Origin: Rhodocyclaceae bacterium
GTDB lineage: Bacteria > Pseudomonadota > Gammaproteobacteria > Burkholderiales > Rhodocyclaceae
DNA: 14,845 nt
NCBI GenBank assembly: GCA_013821865.1
Contig: PNJM01000034.1
Span: forward strand, 1-14,845
Reading direction: 5' to 3'
The notes beneath the pieces were generated by a model. It saw nothing but the letters and a program-made list of their open reading frames with translations, did no database searches and was not told where the DNA came from. Positions 1 to 7,426 of this stretch are shown here, one piece after another (within the stretch, counting starts at the first letter, position 1; each line of letters begins with the position of its first letter). The position numbers and the translations under genes are program-made.

Positions 1-1635
1 GAAAACTGGGTCAATACCTACAACCAGTGGCTCAACAACATCCAGGACTGGTGCATCTCGCGCCAGTTGTGGTGGGGCCACCAGATCCCGGCCTGGTATG
101 ACCGGGAAGGCAACGTGTACGTCGCGCACGACGAGAAGGAAGCGCTGGCCCGGGCCAGAGCCAAGGGCTACGAGGGAGCGCTGAAACGCGACGAAGATGT
201 TCTCGACACCTGGTACTCCTCTGCCCTGTGGCCTTTCTCGACGCTCGGCTGGACGCCGGAATGGCCGGCCAAGCCGAACAACGCATTGGACTTGTATCTC
301 CCCTCCTCGGTGCTGGTGACCGGCTTCGACATCATCTTCTTCTGGGTGGCGCGCATGGTGATGATGACCAAGCACATCACCGGCAAAATCCCGTTCAGGC
401 ACGTCTACGTGCACGGCCTCATCCGCGACTCGGAAGGCCAGAAGATGTCGAAGTCGAAGGGCAACGTGCTCGACCCCATCGACCTCATCGACGGCATCGG
501 CATCGAGGCACTGGTGAAGAAGCGCACCGGCGGCCTGATGAATCCGAAGCAGGCTGCGCAAATCGAAAAGCGCACGCGCAAGGAATTCCCGAACGGCATC
601 CCCGGCTTCGGTACCGACGCGCTGCGCTTCACCTTCGCCTCGCTCGCCTCGCCCGGCCGCGACATCAAGTTCGACCTGTCGCGCTGCGAAGGTTATCGCA
701 ACTTCTGCAACAAGCTGTGGAATGCCACGCGCTTCGTGCTGATGAACTGCGAGGGGCAGGATTGCGGTCTCGCCCCGCACGGTGCGGACGCCTGCAACGG
801 CGCCTATCTCGATTTCTCCGCGGCGGATCGCTGGATCGTCAGCCGCCTGCAGCGCACCGAGGCCGAGGTGGCTCAGCATTTCGCCGAGTACCGCTTCGAC
901 CTGCTGGCGCGCGCCATCTACGAATTCGTCTGGGACGAGTACTGCGACTGGTACGTCGAACTGGCCAAGGTGCAGATCGCCGTCGGCAGCGAGGCGCAGC
1001 AGCGCGCCACGCGCCGGACGCTGGTGCGCGTGCTTGAAACGATGCTGCGTCTGGCACACCCGCTGATCCCCTTCATCACCGAGGAGTTGTGGCAGACGGT
1101 GGCACCCATCGCTGGCAGAAAAGGCGAGAGCATCATGCTCCAGGCCTACCCCGTGGCCGACCTGTCGCGCATCGACGAAAAAGCGGAAGCCTGGGTGCGG
1201 CAACTGAAGGGCATGGTCAATGCCTGCCGCAGCCTGCGTGGTGAAATGAACATCTCACCGGCACAGAAAGTGCCGCTGCTCGCGGCCGGCGACAAGGCTG
1301 CGATCGAGGCGGCGGCGCCTTATCTGGCGGCGCTTGCCCGCCTGTCGGAGGTTGCCGCGGCCGCCGAACTGCCGCAGGGGGACGCCCCGGTACAGATCGT
1401 CGGCGATTTCCGCCTGATGCTGAAGATCGGGATCGACGTCGCCGCCGAACGCGAGCGCCTGACGAAGGAGATCGCCCGCGTCGACGGCGAGATCGCCAAG
1501 GCGAACGCCAAGCTTTCCAACGCCGGCTTCGTCGAACGCGCACCCGCTGCCGTCGTGGCGCAGGAGAAGGTGCGCCTGGCGAATTTCGCATCGCTTGCCG
1601 AAAAGCTGCGTGCGCAACTCGCCCGTCGGCAATAG
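1..1635 (+). CDS. valS: Valine--tRNA ligase, C-terminal 544 residues (5' end outside window)
   Basis: Class I aminoacyl-tRNA synthetase that charges tRNA(Val) in the cytoplasm. The frame is open from base 1, so the N-terminal part with the HIGH motif is cut off. By comparison with the roughly 950 residues usual for the family, about 400 residues are missing. Visible landmarks are the [12 protein letters not shown] segment at bases 49-84, the KMSKS ATP-binding loop at bases 442-456, the insertion after KMSKS typical of proteobacterial ValS, the anticodon-binding region (around [21 protein letters not shown]), and a C-terminal coiled-coil arm rich in Arg, Lys and Glu that binds tRNA. The stop is TAG at 1633-1635. 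A housekeeping gene that marks the left edge as core chromosome. The identification is secure. Confidence 0.98.
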   Translation, partial: ENWVNTYNQWLNNIQDWCISRQLWWGHQIPAWYDREGNVYVAHDEKEALARARAKGYEGALKRDEDVLDTWYSSALWPFSTLGWTPEWPAKPNNALDLYLPSSVLVTGFDIIFFWVARMVMMTKHITGKIPFRHVYVHGLIRDSEGQKMSKSKGNVLDPIDLIDGIGIEALVKKRTGGLMNPKQAAQIEKRTRKEFPNGIPGFGTDALRFTFASLASPGRDIKFDLSRCEGYRNFCNKLWNATRFVLMNCEGQDCGLAPHGADACNGAYLDFSAADRWIVSRLQRTEAEVAQHFAEYRFDLLARAIYEFVWDEYCDWYVELAKVQIAVGSEAQQRATRRTLVRVLETMLRLAHPLIPFITEELWQTVAPIAGRKGESIMLQAYPVADLSRIDEKAEAWVRQLKGMVNACRSLRGEMNISPAQKVPLLAAGDKAAIEAAAPYLAALARLSEVAAAAELPQGDAPVQIVGDFRLMLKIGIDVAAERERLTKEIARVDGEIAKANAKLSNAGFVERAPAAVVAQEKVRLANFASLAEKLRAQLARRQ

Positions 1636-1638
1636 GAA

Positions 1639-1658
1639 CGGCGGCCTTCCGGCCGCCG
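1639..1658 (+). terminator. GC-rich hairpin after valS, possible terminator
   Basis: A perfect 8-bp inverted repeat, CGGCGGCC and GGCCGCCG, with loop TTCC starts three bases after the valS stop. The following bases (cccaatttcg) are only weakly T-rich, so efficient intrinsic termination is uncertain. The hairpin also sits directly before the MFS gene start, which has no clear Shine-Dalgarno sequence, so it may instead influence translation of that gene. Confidence 0.4.
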
Positions 1659-1668
1659 CCCAATTTCG

Positions 1669-2901
1669 ATGAATCAGATCCTGCGTGCGCTCTCCCAGCG
1701 CAATTTCCGCCTCTATTTCATGGGACAGGGCGCATCGCTGGTCGGCACCTGGATGCAGTCGATCGCGCTGTCCTGGCTGATCTACCGCCTGACCGGCTCG
1801 CCCTTCATGCTCGGCCTGGCCAATTTCGTCGGCCAGATCCCGATTCTCTTCCTTGCCCCTTTCGGCGGCGTCTGGTCCGACCGCATGAACCGCCGCCGCG
1901 CCATGCTGCTGACGCAGGCGCTGTCGCTGGGGCAGGCGGCGCTGCTGGCGATTCTTGCGTTCGGCGGCTGGATCGAGGTCTGGCATCTGATGGTCGCCGC
2001 GGCCTTCCTTGGCATCGTGAATGCCTTCGACGCGCCCCTGCGCCAGGCCTTCCTGCTGGAACTGGTCGGTTCGCGCGAACACCTGCCCAACGCCATTGCC
2101 CTCAACTCGGCGATGATGAATGGTTCACGCCTCGTCGGGCCGGCGCTGGCCGGCATCGTGCTGGCCTTCTCGAGCGAGGCCTGGTGCTTCCTGCTCAACG
2201 CATTGTCCTACCTGGCGGTGATTGCGTCGCTGGCGGCGATGCGCCTGGCAACACCGCAACCGAAGCAGGGCCAGGGCCATTGGCTTGGCGGCCTCAAGGA
2301 AGCGGTGCGTTTCGCTTTCGGCTTCGCTCCCAGCCGCATCCTGCTCGGACTGGTGGCGCTGATGAGTTTCGTGGCGACGCCCTACGCCTCGCTCATGCCC
2401 GTATTCGCCCGCGACATCCTCGGCGGAGGCGCCCACACACTCGGAATGCTGGCGGGCGCCGCGGGTGCCGGGGCCATGGCGGGGGTGCTCCTGCTCGCCG
2501 CACGTAAGACCGCGGCCGGACTGGAGCGGCTGATCGCCGTAGCCGGCATCTGTGCCGGCACCGGCCTCATCCTCTTCTCGCTGTCGCGCACACTCTGGCT
2601 GTCGCTCACGCTCCTGCCCCTGGTCGGCTTCGGCATCATTGCGACTGCCGCCTCGGTCAACACCATCATGCAGCTGGTGGCCCCCGACGTCATGCGCGGG
2701 CGGCTGGTGAGCTTGCACGTGGCCGCATTCCTCGGCGTCATGCCGCTGGGGTCGCTCGCTTTCGGCCTGCTGGCCGAGCACATCGGCGCCCCGGCCACGG
2801 TAGCTGCCGGGGGCACGCTCTGCCTGCTCGGTGCCGCTTGGTTCGCCACTCGCTTGCGCACCATGCAGCGCCTGCTCGAGCCGCACTACGCGCGACGCTA
2901 G
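1669..2901 (+). CDS. MFS transporter of the EntS-like (MFS_3) family
   Basis: A 410-residue polytopic inner-membrane protein with roughly 10-12 hydrophobic segments. The N-terminus (LRALSQRNFRLYFMGQGASLVGTWMQ) is typical of the MFS_3/enterobactin-exporter-like group. An MFS motif A equivalent, GGVWSDRMNRRR, lies at about residues 66-77 between helices 2 and 3. The family exports siderophores, drugs or other small molecules by proton antiport. The substrate cannot be read from the sequence and nothing nearby makes a siderophore. The start at 1669 is the first ATG after the valS hairpin and the N-terminus fits the family, although the ribosome binding site is weak. The last bases overlap the stop codon of the convergent gene on the other strand. 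Confidence 0.9.
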   Translation: MNQILRALSQRNFRLYFMGQGASLVGTWMQSIALSWLIYRLTGSPFMLGLANFVGQIPILFLAPFGGVWSDRMNRRRAMLLTQALSLGQAALLAILAFGGWIEVWHLMVAAAFLGIVNAFDAPLRQAFLLELVGSREHLPNAIALNSAMMNGSRLVGPALAGIVLAFSSEAWCFLLNALSYLAVIASLAAMRLATPQPKQGQGHWLGGLKEAVRFAFGFAPSRILLGLVALMSFVATPYASLMPVFARDILGGGAHTLGMLAGAAGAGAMAGVLLLAARKTAAGLERLIAVAGICAGTGLILFSLSRTLWLSLTLLPLVGFGIIATAASVNTIMQLVAPDVMRGRLVSLHVAAFLGVMPLGSLAFGLLAEHIGAPATVAAGGTLCLLGAAWFATRLRTMQRLLEPHYARR

Positions 2902-3383
2902 CCTTCGATCAGCTTGAGCGCCTCGGCCAGGAACAGCCGGGCCTTGTTCTCGTCAATGGTCAGTTTGGCCAGCTTCGCCCCACTTTCCGCGGCAGCCCGC
3001 AGCTCTGCAGCCGAGCTCCCGGCCTTTTCCAGCTTGCGCACGACAGGCCCGGCATGCGCGCCGAAAATCTGCTCGGCGAGCGCAATCAGCGCCTGGGCGG
3101 AAGCGCCGGCTTGCCTCTGCCCGGTCGTCGATGCGCCTGGTGCGGCAGGCGGCGAAGGCGCGCCGCCCACCGCTGCGATCAGCCCGTGCCGGACAAGCGG
3201 GGCAACCACTTCCCCCATCTGCTCCGGCGCGCAACCGGCAATCTTGGCGAACGAGCCGAGCGCGCTCTTGCCGTCGATGACGATCAGCAGGTTGCGCTGC
3301 TCCCGCGTCAGATGGAGCGCACGTGCCTTGATCTCCTGCAGCCCGGCCTGGGTCCTGGCGTAAACCGCCTGCAGGTCAGCCAT
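2898..3383 (-). CDS. Hypothetical protein with winged-helix-like N-terminal region
   Basis: 161 residues, last gene of a minus-strand operon. The first 70 residues contain the stretch LTREQRNLLIVIDGKSAL, then a predicted helical region ending VVAPLVRHGLIAAV. This resembles short winged-helix-like modules common in betaproteobacterial proteins of unknown role; the resemblance is pattern-based only. A low-complexity Ala/Pro/Gly linker (about residues 73-92) joins it to an Ala/Glu-rich helical C-terminal domain. There is no signal peptide or membrane segment, so it is probably cytoplasmic. It starts 12 bases after the stop of the upstream membrane-protein gene with an AAGG-type ribosome site. 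The TAG stop shares the palindrome CTAG with the MFS stop. I do not recognise a specific function. Confidence 0.75.
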   Translation of the reverse strand: MADLQAVYARTQAGLQEIKARALHLTREQRNLLIVIDGKSALGSFAKIAGCAPEQMGEVVAPLVRHGLIAAVGGAPSPPAAPGASTTGQRQAGASAQALIALAEQIFGAHAGPVVRKLEKAGSSAAELRAAAESGAKLAKLTIDENKARLFLAEALKLIEG

Positions 3384-3395
3384 GACCCGCCTTCA

Positions 3396-3695
3396 TCAGG
3401 ATGAAAGCTCCTTGATGATGCCGTAGATGAGCCGGATGGTGATCAGCACGTAGATCGCCCCGAAAAACAGGATCAGGGAGACGATGACGCGCAGGGTCTC
3501 CACCGGCATGGTGGCAAGGAAGGGCAGGATCAGGTAGCCGGCCGCGAACAGCACCACCAGCAGGGTCATCACGTTCCAGCTCCTGCCCACCACGCCGCCG
3601 CTGATGCGGGATTTCAGGCTGACCACCTGGAACAGGTTGATCAGCATGATGAAGACGGCGCCCAGCCCGACGATCATGATCAGGTCGACTTTCAT
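3396..3695 (-). CDS. Small three-helix membrane protein, unknown function
   Basis: 99 residues, mostly hydrophobic. Three membrane helices can be drawn at about residues 4-25, 41-60 and 68-93, joined by a basic loop (SLKSRISGGVVGRSW) and ended by a short charged tail. A strong GGAGGA ribosome binding site lies 5-6 bases before the ATG. It is the middle gene of a three-gene minus-strand operon, 25 bases after the exported protein and 12 bases before the winged-helix-like protein. There are no catalytic motifs or cysteines. A role as a membrane partner or anchor for its neighbours is only a guess from the operon order. Confidence 0.75.
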   Translation of the reverse strand: MKVDLIMIVGLGAVFIMLINLFQVVSLKSRISGGVVGRSWNVMTLLVVLFAAGYLILPFLATMPVETLRVIVSLILFFGAIYVLITIRLIYGIIKELSS

Positions 3696-3720
3696 GTTCT
3701 CCTCCGATATCCGACGCCGC

Positions 3721-4635
3721 TCAGCGGGCGTCCTCCCTGCCGCCGGCGGTGAGCGCCAGCGCCTTGCGGATGGCCTCCGGCGACTTCATGATGTTCATGA
3801 AGCTGTTCGCCCCCATCATGGACAGGTCGGGGAAGCTGATGGCGATGCGGAAGCGGGCATACAGGGCGTAGACCTTGTTGTCCGAGACGAGGAGGTCGTA
3901 GGGCAGATGGGCAGTCGAGCGGACGTCCTTGAAGTCGATCTCGCTCATGATGTACTTGTCGTCCATGAACTTGCCCGCGTCGCCCTCGCCTTTCATGGCG
4001 ACGCCGAACAGCGCCTCTTTCTTGCCCGGGATGTCCACGCGATACACTTTGGTCACGCCATGCCTGCCCGCCGCCAGGCCGGCTTCGACCGCCTTCACCG
4101 CCTCTTCATGGCTGGGATAGGTGGCTAGCGTGTTCGGTTCGTCGAAGTACTCCATGCCGAAGGTATAGTGGTACTTGCGCAGTTGCGATGCCGTCAGGCC
4201 TTTGGCGCCGTACTCCTCGACCTTGCCCAGCGCGGCCTGTAACTTCGCCGTCGTATCTTTCAGGTCGCCCGCCATGCGGTAGGCGTTGGCCAGATAGGTC
4301 GGGTTGGTGTACGTGACCTGCACTTCGTCCTTCATCTTCGTTACCGCCACGCGCTGCGCCGCGCCGAAGCCGCCGCGCTCGGACTTGGCGGCAGTGGCCT
4401 TCATTTCGTCATTGGTCACTGCGACGATGGCGGCGTTGGGGTAGGGCGTGTAGGTGCCGATGACGGCGAAGCCGTGCTGCGCCAGCGCCGCCTTGACGGC
4501 TTCCGCCTTCTGCGCCACGTCGCCGGGGCCTTTCGAACCCAGCACGAACGGCTTCAGCACGGCGTCCTGGGACCAGGCCGCACCGGCACAAGCGGCAAAC
4601 AGCAGACAACACACACCCCTGAGAATTGCTCTCAT
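3721..4635 (-). CDS. Exported protein of unknown function
   Basis: 304 residues. The start at 4635 is preferred over an in-frame ATG at 4680 because AAAGGAGA sits about 7 bases upstream and the protein then begins with a standard signal peptide (MRAILRGVCCLLFAACAGAAWSQ). Cleavage near residue 20 is likely. A lipoprotein site at Cys16 (FAAC) is a weaker alternative. The mature N-terminal part (helix VAQKAEAVKAALAQHGFAVIGTYTPYP followed by strands) is loosely reminiscent of DUF302/TT1751-like alpha/beta folds, and the C-terminal part repeats an alpha/beta pattern ending in FMNIMKSPEAIRKAL. That resemblance is impressionistic. First gene of the operon, downstream of the fadL terminator. It may act in the periplasm. 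No function is assigned. Confidence 0.8.
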   Translation of the reverse strand: MRAILRGVCCLLFAACAGAAWSQDAVLKPFVLGSKGPGDVAQKAEAVKAALAQHGFAVIGTYTPYPNAAIVAVTNDEMKATAAKSERGGFGAAQRVAVTKMKDEVQVTYTNPTYLANAYRMAGDLKDTTAKLQAALGKVEEYGAKGLTASQLRKYHYTFGMEYFDEPNTLATYPSHEEAVKAVEAGLAAGRHGVTKVYRVDIPGKKEALFGVAMKGEGDAGKFMDDKYIMSEIDFKDVRSTAHLPYDLLVSDNKVYALYARFRIAISFPDLSMMGANSFMNIMKSPEAIRKALALTAGGREDAR

Positions 4636-4676
4636 CGTCTCTCTCCTTTTGTGGCCATTTGATTGTTGGAATATGC

Positions 4677-4714
4677 CCAAGAAAAAGGGCCGAAAGCAAA
4701 ACCGCCTTCAGCCC
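4677..4714 (-). terminator. Intrinsic terminator of fadL
   Basis: Read on the minus strand after the fadL stop, GGGCTGAAG (4714-4706) pairs with CTTTCGGCCC (4696-4687) through a nine-base loop, with one G-U pair and one bulged U. A CTTTTTCTT tract follows at once. An outer pairing of CCAAGAA with TTCTTGG could extend the stem. This is the best rho-independent terminator in the window. It separates fadL from the next minus-strand operon. Confidence 0.7.
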
Positions 4715-4757
4715 TGGTTCTTGGCTACTGGATTCTGGGATTCTGCTTACTGGAACT
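4712..4757. repeat. Degenerate heptamer array at the 3' end of fadL
   Basis: On the + strand this stretch reads as successive units CTGGTTC, TTGGCTA, CTGGATT, CTGGGATT (8 bases), CTGCTTA and CTGGAAC. They are imperfect tandem copies of a CTGGATT-like heptamer. The array starts at the upstream arm of the terminator and runs into the last codons of fadL. It resembles in unit length, though not in sequence, the heptamer element between soeB and soeC. Confidence 0.5.
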
Positions 4758-6018
4758 TGATACCGTATGCGACGCCCAGCGAGTCTTGATACATGCGGAG
4801 GTTTACGTCCTGGGAAGGTCCAGTGCCGTTAACGGTTTTCTTGAAGGCGTGCATATAGGCCACTGACAGTTCAGCCTTGTTCGCCAGTGTCCAGGTCGCT
4901 CCCAGGGTCAGCTGGTTCTCCACCACGCCCGGCGCAAGGATATTGAAGAACGTCTGGTCGGACGGGATCGGCTGCCGAGTAGTGCTATATCCGGCGCGCA
5001 GCGTAAGATCCTTACTGTACTCGTAACTCGCACCGAGTTTGTACACGGTCATGTCGCGCCAACCAAAACCGGGACCATTGGCGTCACCGAGGAGGCCGGG
5101 AGAAGTCAGTGAGTTGGCAATCGACTTGATGCCACCATAATTGATCTGCTGAACGTCTGCCGCGAGCGTGAGATTCGGTGTGGCCTTGACTGCAATGCCG
5201 ATGCCGTAGTTCTCCGGAATGTCGAAATCACCCTGCTCGGCGAATAGTCCCTTGTATTTGTCGAACTTGCTCATTCGGGTCTTGGTCTGGTAGGTCGCCC
5301 CCAATGTCACGTTAGGCGCAACCTGCCCCACCCAGCCCAAGCGGATACCCCAGCCGTAGGAGTCATCACCCCCTTTGTTCGTCACATTACCGGGGCTGGC
5401 AGACGCGTTAAACGGTGCGGGAAAGTCGAAGTTCTGGAGACCATCCGCCGCAAATCGCTGGTAGGCCAAGTTGAGCGACACGCCGATCGCATGATCCTTC
5501 GTCACCTTATAGGCAAACGTCGGGGCGATGAAAAGCTGAATCAGATCGACCCCGGCTTTGCCGGTGCCCAGGAGACCATTCGGCGGAGGCCCTAGGCCAA
5601 CGGTTCGGCTGTTCAGGTCCTTGTAGTCCGTGTTCATGCCGCCGTTGCCATAGACGGATACGCCGGCCGACATGTTCCAGCCGAGCATCTTGTTGTAGCC
5701 GAATTCCGGAATAAAGAAGTTCTCGGTATCATTGCCACTGTATCTGCCGGCAAACGGTCCAAAGCCGGCCCCGAGTTCCGTTTCCCGCTGCGGCCGAAAC
5801 CAGTCCACGCCGACATCCAGCCGGTCCCCCACCATCACCATCCCCGCCGGGTTGGTCGCTGCAGCCAGGGAATCTTGCGGCAGCGCGATGCCTACACCCG
5901 CCATCCCCTTAGCTTTGATACCGTAGCCATGCGAGAAATAGCCGTTGGTCGCCAACACCGTTCCCGGAGCAACCAGACCAACCACCGTCAAAGCCCCAAT
6001 CAGTTTCTTCAGGTTCAT
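4747..6018 (-). CDS. fadL: FadL/OmpP1 family outer-membrane transport protein
   Basis: 423 residues from the ATG at 6018, which has AGGAGG a few bases upstream. A signal peptide (MNLKKLIGALTVVGLVAPGTVLA) is probably cleaved after residue 23, giving the family-typical mature start TNGYFSHGYG. The conserved plug-region signature KAKGMAGVGIALPQDSLAAATNPAGM follows. The rest alternates short amphipathic strands as expected of a 14-stranded barrel. FadL proteins take up long-chain fatty acids or other hydrophobic compounds across the outer membrane. Its position next to sulfur-oxidation genes suggests, by inference only, a hydrophobic sulfur or aromatic substrate. The protein ends KFQ, with one residue after the usual terminal Phe. 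Its own terminator follows. Confidence 0.92.
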   Translation of the reverse strand: MNLKKLIGALTVVGLVAPGTVLATNGYFSHGYGIKAKGMAGVGIALPQDSLAAATNPAGMVMVGDRLDVGVDWFRPQRETELGAGFGPFAGRYSGNDTENFFIPEFGYNKMLGWNMSAGVSVYGNGGMNTDYKDLNSRTVGLGPPPNGLLGTGKAGVDLIQLFIAPTFAYKVTKDHAIGVSLNLAYQRFAADGLQNFDFPAPFNASASPGNVTNKGGDDSYGWGIRLGWVGQVAPNVTLGATYQTKTRMSKFDKYKGLFAEQGDFDIPENYGIGIAVKATPNLTLAADVQQINYGGIKSIANSLTSPGLLGDANGPGFGWRDMTVYKLGASYEYSKDLTLRAGYSTTRQPIPSDQTFFNILAPGVVENQLTLGATWTLANKAELSVAYMHAFKKTVNGTGPSQDVNLRMYQDSLGVAYGIKFQ

Positions 6019-6180
6019 TGCTCCCCTCCTGTTTTTAATGTCAGCATAAATCAAACTGTTACGACGAAAATTTCAAGTGCTGCATTCATTGATCAAGCTA
6101 TTCTTTCGAATATCGGAATACAAGCGGCTTCGGCAATTTCGAGGTACTAGAAGCCACCATATGTTGTAAATCAGCAACAA

Positions 6181-6789
6181 TCACATGAACAGGCTGACAT
6201 CGGCCTGCTGCGCCATCGGCAGGAACGTCGCCGCGCCGCAGTAGTCCTTCACTTCCGGAATGAAGTCTTCACGGGTGAAACCGAACAGGTCCACCGTCAT
6301 CTGGCAGCCGATCATGTTCACGCCGGCCTCGACGCACAGGCTGCGCAACTCGGCGATCTCGGCGACGCCGTTGTTCTTGATGGTCTGCTTCATGAGCAGG
6401 GTCGCCATCGACTCGAAGCCGGGAATGCCGGCCTGCACGATGTTCGGGATGTTCCAGTTGATGCTCTTGAACCAGCCCGGTCCGAAGGGCATCTTCATGG
6501 GCATGGCTGGGTTGCCCAAGGGGCTCACCTTCAGGTCGGACACGTCCTTGCGCAGCAGCGTGAGGCCGTAGAAGGTGAAGAAAATCGATACTTCCCAGCC
6601 CAGCGCCGCAGCGGTGGAGGCAAGGATGAAGGGCGGATAGGCCCAGTCCAGCGTGCCGCGCGTGGCGATGATAGTCATCGAGGGCGTCTTGCCGGCCTTC
6701 AACTCTTCGAGTTTCTGCGGAAGGATTTCGTCGATGCGCTGCTTGATGAGCGCGTCGAGAGCGGTGATATCTTGGGGTGTGTCACCCAT
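6181..6789 (-). CDS. dsrE2: DsrE2-type (DsrE/DsrF/DrsH-like) sulfur carrier protein
   Basis: 202 residues with AGGAGGG about 8 bases before the ATG. An N-terminal helix (about residues 8-32) precedes a DsrE2 domain: strand SMTIIATRGTLDWAYPPFILAS, hydrophobic segment VSIFFTFYGLTLL (about 67-79), and the conserved MIGCQMTVDLFGF segment with Cys162. DYCGAATF with Cys184 lies near the C-terminus, and Cys152 is a third cysteine. In the family a cysteine in the region of Cys162 binds persulfide, and these proteins work with TusA and rhodanese to move sulfane sulfur in the cytoplasm of sulfur oxidisers. The gene follows tusA on the same strand after 236 bases and has a plausible promoter of its own. 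The exact DsrE2 subgroup cannot be settled here. Confidence 0.88.
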   Translation of the reverse strand: MGDTPQDITALDALIKQRIDEILPQKLEELKAGKTPSMTIIATRGTLDWAYPPFILASTAAALGWEVSIFFTFYGLTLLRKDVSDLKVSPLGNPAMPMKMPFGPGWFKSINWNIPNIVQAGIPGFESMATLLMKQTIKNNGVAEIAELRSLCVEAGVNMIGCQMTVDLFGFTREDFIPEVKDYCGAATFLPMAQQADVSLFM

Positions 6790-6847
6790 TTGCTTACCCT
6801 CCTCTACATCCGGCGCCTGGCGCGCCGATTTGATGACGTTTTTGATA

Positions 6848-6878
6848 TTTATAAAATTAACGATTAATGATGTAACAA
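6848..6878 (-). promoter_or_regulatory. Possible sigma70-type promoter of the dsrE2-like gene
   Basis: On the minus strand TTGTTA (6878-6873) and TATAAA (6853-6848) are separated by 19 bases in an A+T-rich stretch about 60 bases before the start codon. The spacing is longer than ideal. The + strand bases 6842-6855 (TTGAT-N4-ATAAA) match an FNR-type palindrome at 9 of 10 positions and overlap the -10, but in such AT-rich sequence this may be chance. The rest of the 236-base gap from tusA holds only a loose inverted repeat (AGCAGC 6889-6894 with GCTGCT 6933-6938). Confidence 0.4.
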
Positions 6879-7025
6879 ACCGCAGCGCAGCAGCCAGATT
6901 ATTTTGCTTATAGGGCTATATCAGCCGCAAATGCTGCTACGCACAAGGCTGCATCACAGGGGGGCGCCTGCTGAATGCGGCACACGCTCCGGCACCAAAC
7001 CGCACCAGCGAGGCATCGTACGGAC

Positions 7026-7253
7026 CTACTTCCGCTTGATGTAGAACTCGAACTCCTTGCCCTTCTCGGCGCTGGACAGGAGTTCGTTACCGGTCTGCTT
7101 GGCGAAGGCGGCAAAATCCTTCACCGAGCCAGGGTCGGTCGAGAGGACGCGCAGCACCTGGCCGCTGCCCATTTCGGCCAGCGCCTTCTTGGCGCGCAGA
7201 ATCGGCAGCGGGCAGTTTAGTCCTTTGGCGTCAAGCTCCTTGTCGAAATTCAT
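7026..7253 (-). CDS. tusA: TusA family sulfur carrier protein
   Basis: 75 residues, the usual TusA length. The N-terminal LDAKGLNCPLPILRAKKAL contains the defining CPxP motif with the sulfur-binding Cys14. The remainder (GQVLRVLSTDPGSVKDFAAFAKQTGNEL) follows the two-layer alpha/beta SirA/TusA fold. A GAGGAG ribosome binding site lies about 6 bases before the ATG. TusA carries persulfide sulfur between rhodanese, DsrE2 or DsrEFH-type proteins and downstream enzymes. In sulfur oxidisers it is a main cytoplasmic sulfur donor. Here it lies between soeC and the dsrE2-like gene on the same strand, supporting a role in sulfur oxidation rather than only tRNA thiolation. Confidence 0.95.
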   Translation of the reverse strand: MNFDKELDAKGLNCPLPILRAKKALAEMGSGQVLRVLSTDPGSVKDFAAFAKQTGNELLSSAEKGKEFEFYIKRK

Positions 7254-7352
7254 ATCTGCTCCTCGTATGTGATTTGATTAAAGTGCGTCTCACCGAAAGC
7301 CCCCTTCCTCTTCCGTGTGACGCCTAGCGTGGAAATCATTTCAGCCATGGCT

Positions 7353-7381
7353 AATATACTTTTGCGACGTGCGGCGCGCAA
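7353..7381 (-). promoter_or_regulatory. Possible sigma70-type promoter upstream of tusA
   Basis: On the minus strand TTGCGC (7381-7376) and TATATT (7358-7353) are 17 bases apart. The -10 is good and the -35 weak. Transcription would start about 90 bases before the tusA ATG. The site lies just beyond a hairpin that follows soeC, so tusA could be expressed separately from soeABC. Confidence 0.35.
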
Positions 7382-7382
7382 C

Positions 7383-7402
7383 CCTTTGCAGAAAGGCAAA
7401 GG
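7383..7402 (-). terminator. Hairpin downstream of soeC
   Basis: A perfect 7-bp inverted repeat on the minus strand (CCTTTGC and GCAAAGG with a six-base loop) begins about 25 bases after the soeC stop. There is no T run after it, so it may be an RNA 3'-end stabiliser or weak terminator. Confidence 0.3.
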
Positions 7403-7426
7403 CATCGAATTTATTTCTCTCGTGAT

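Noticed and set aside
1255..2082. 275-codon minus-strand frame across the valS/MFS junction
   Set aside because: Antisense to two well-identified genes and without family-like features.
4636..4680. Upstream start (ATG 4680) for the exported protein
   Set aside because: The extension puts hydrophilic residues before the signal peptide and lies within the terminator region; ATG 4635 has a strong ribosome site.
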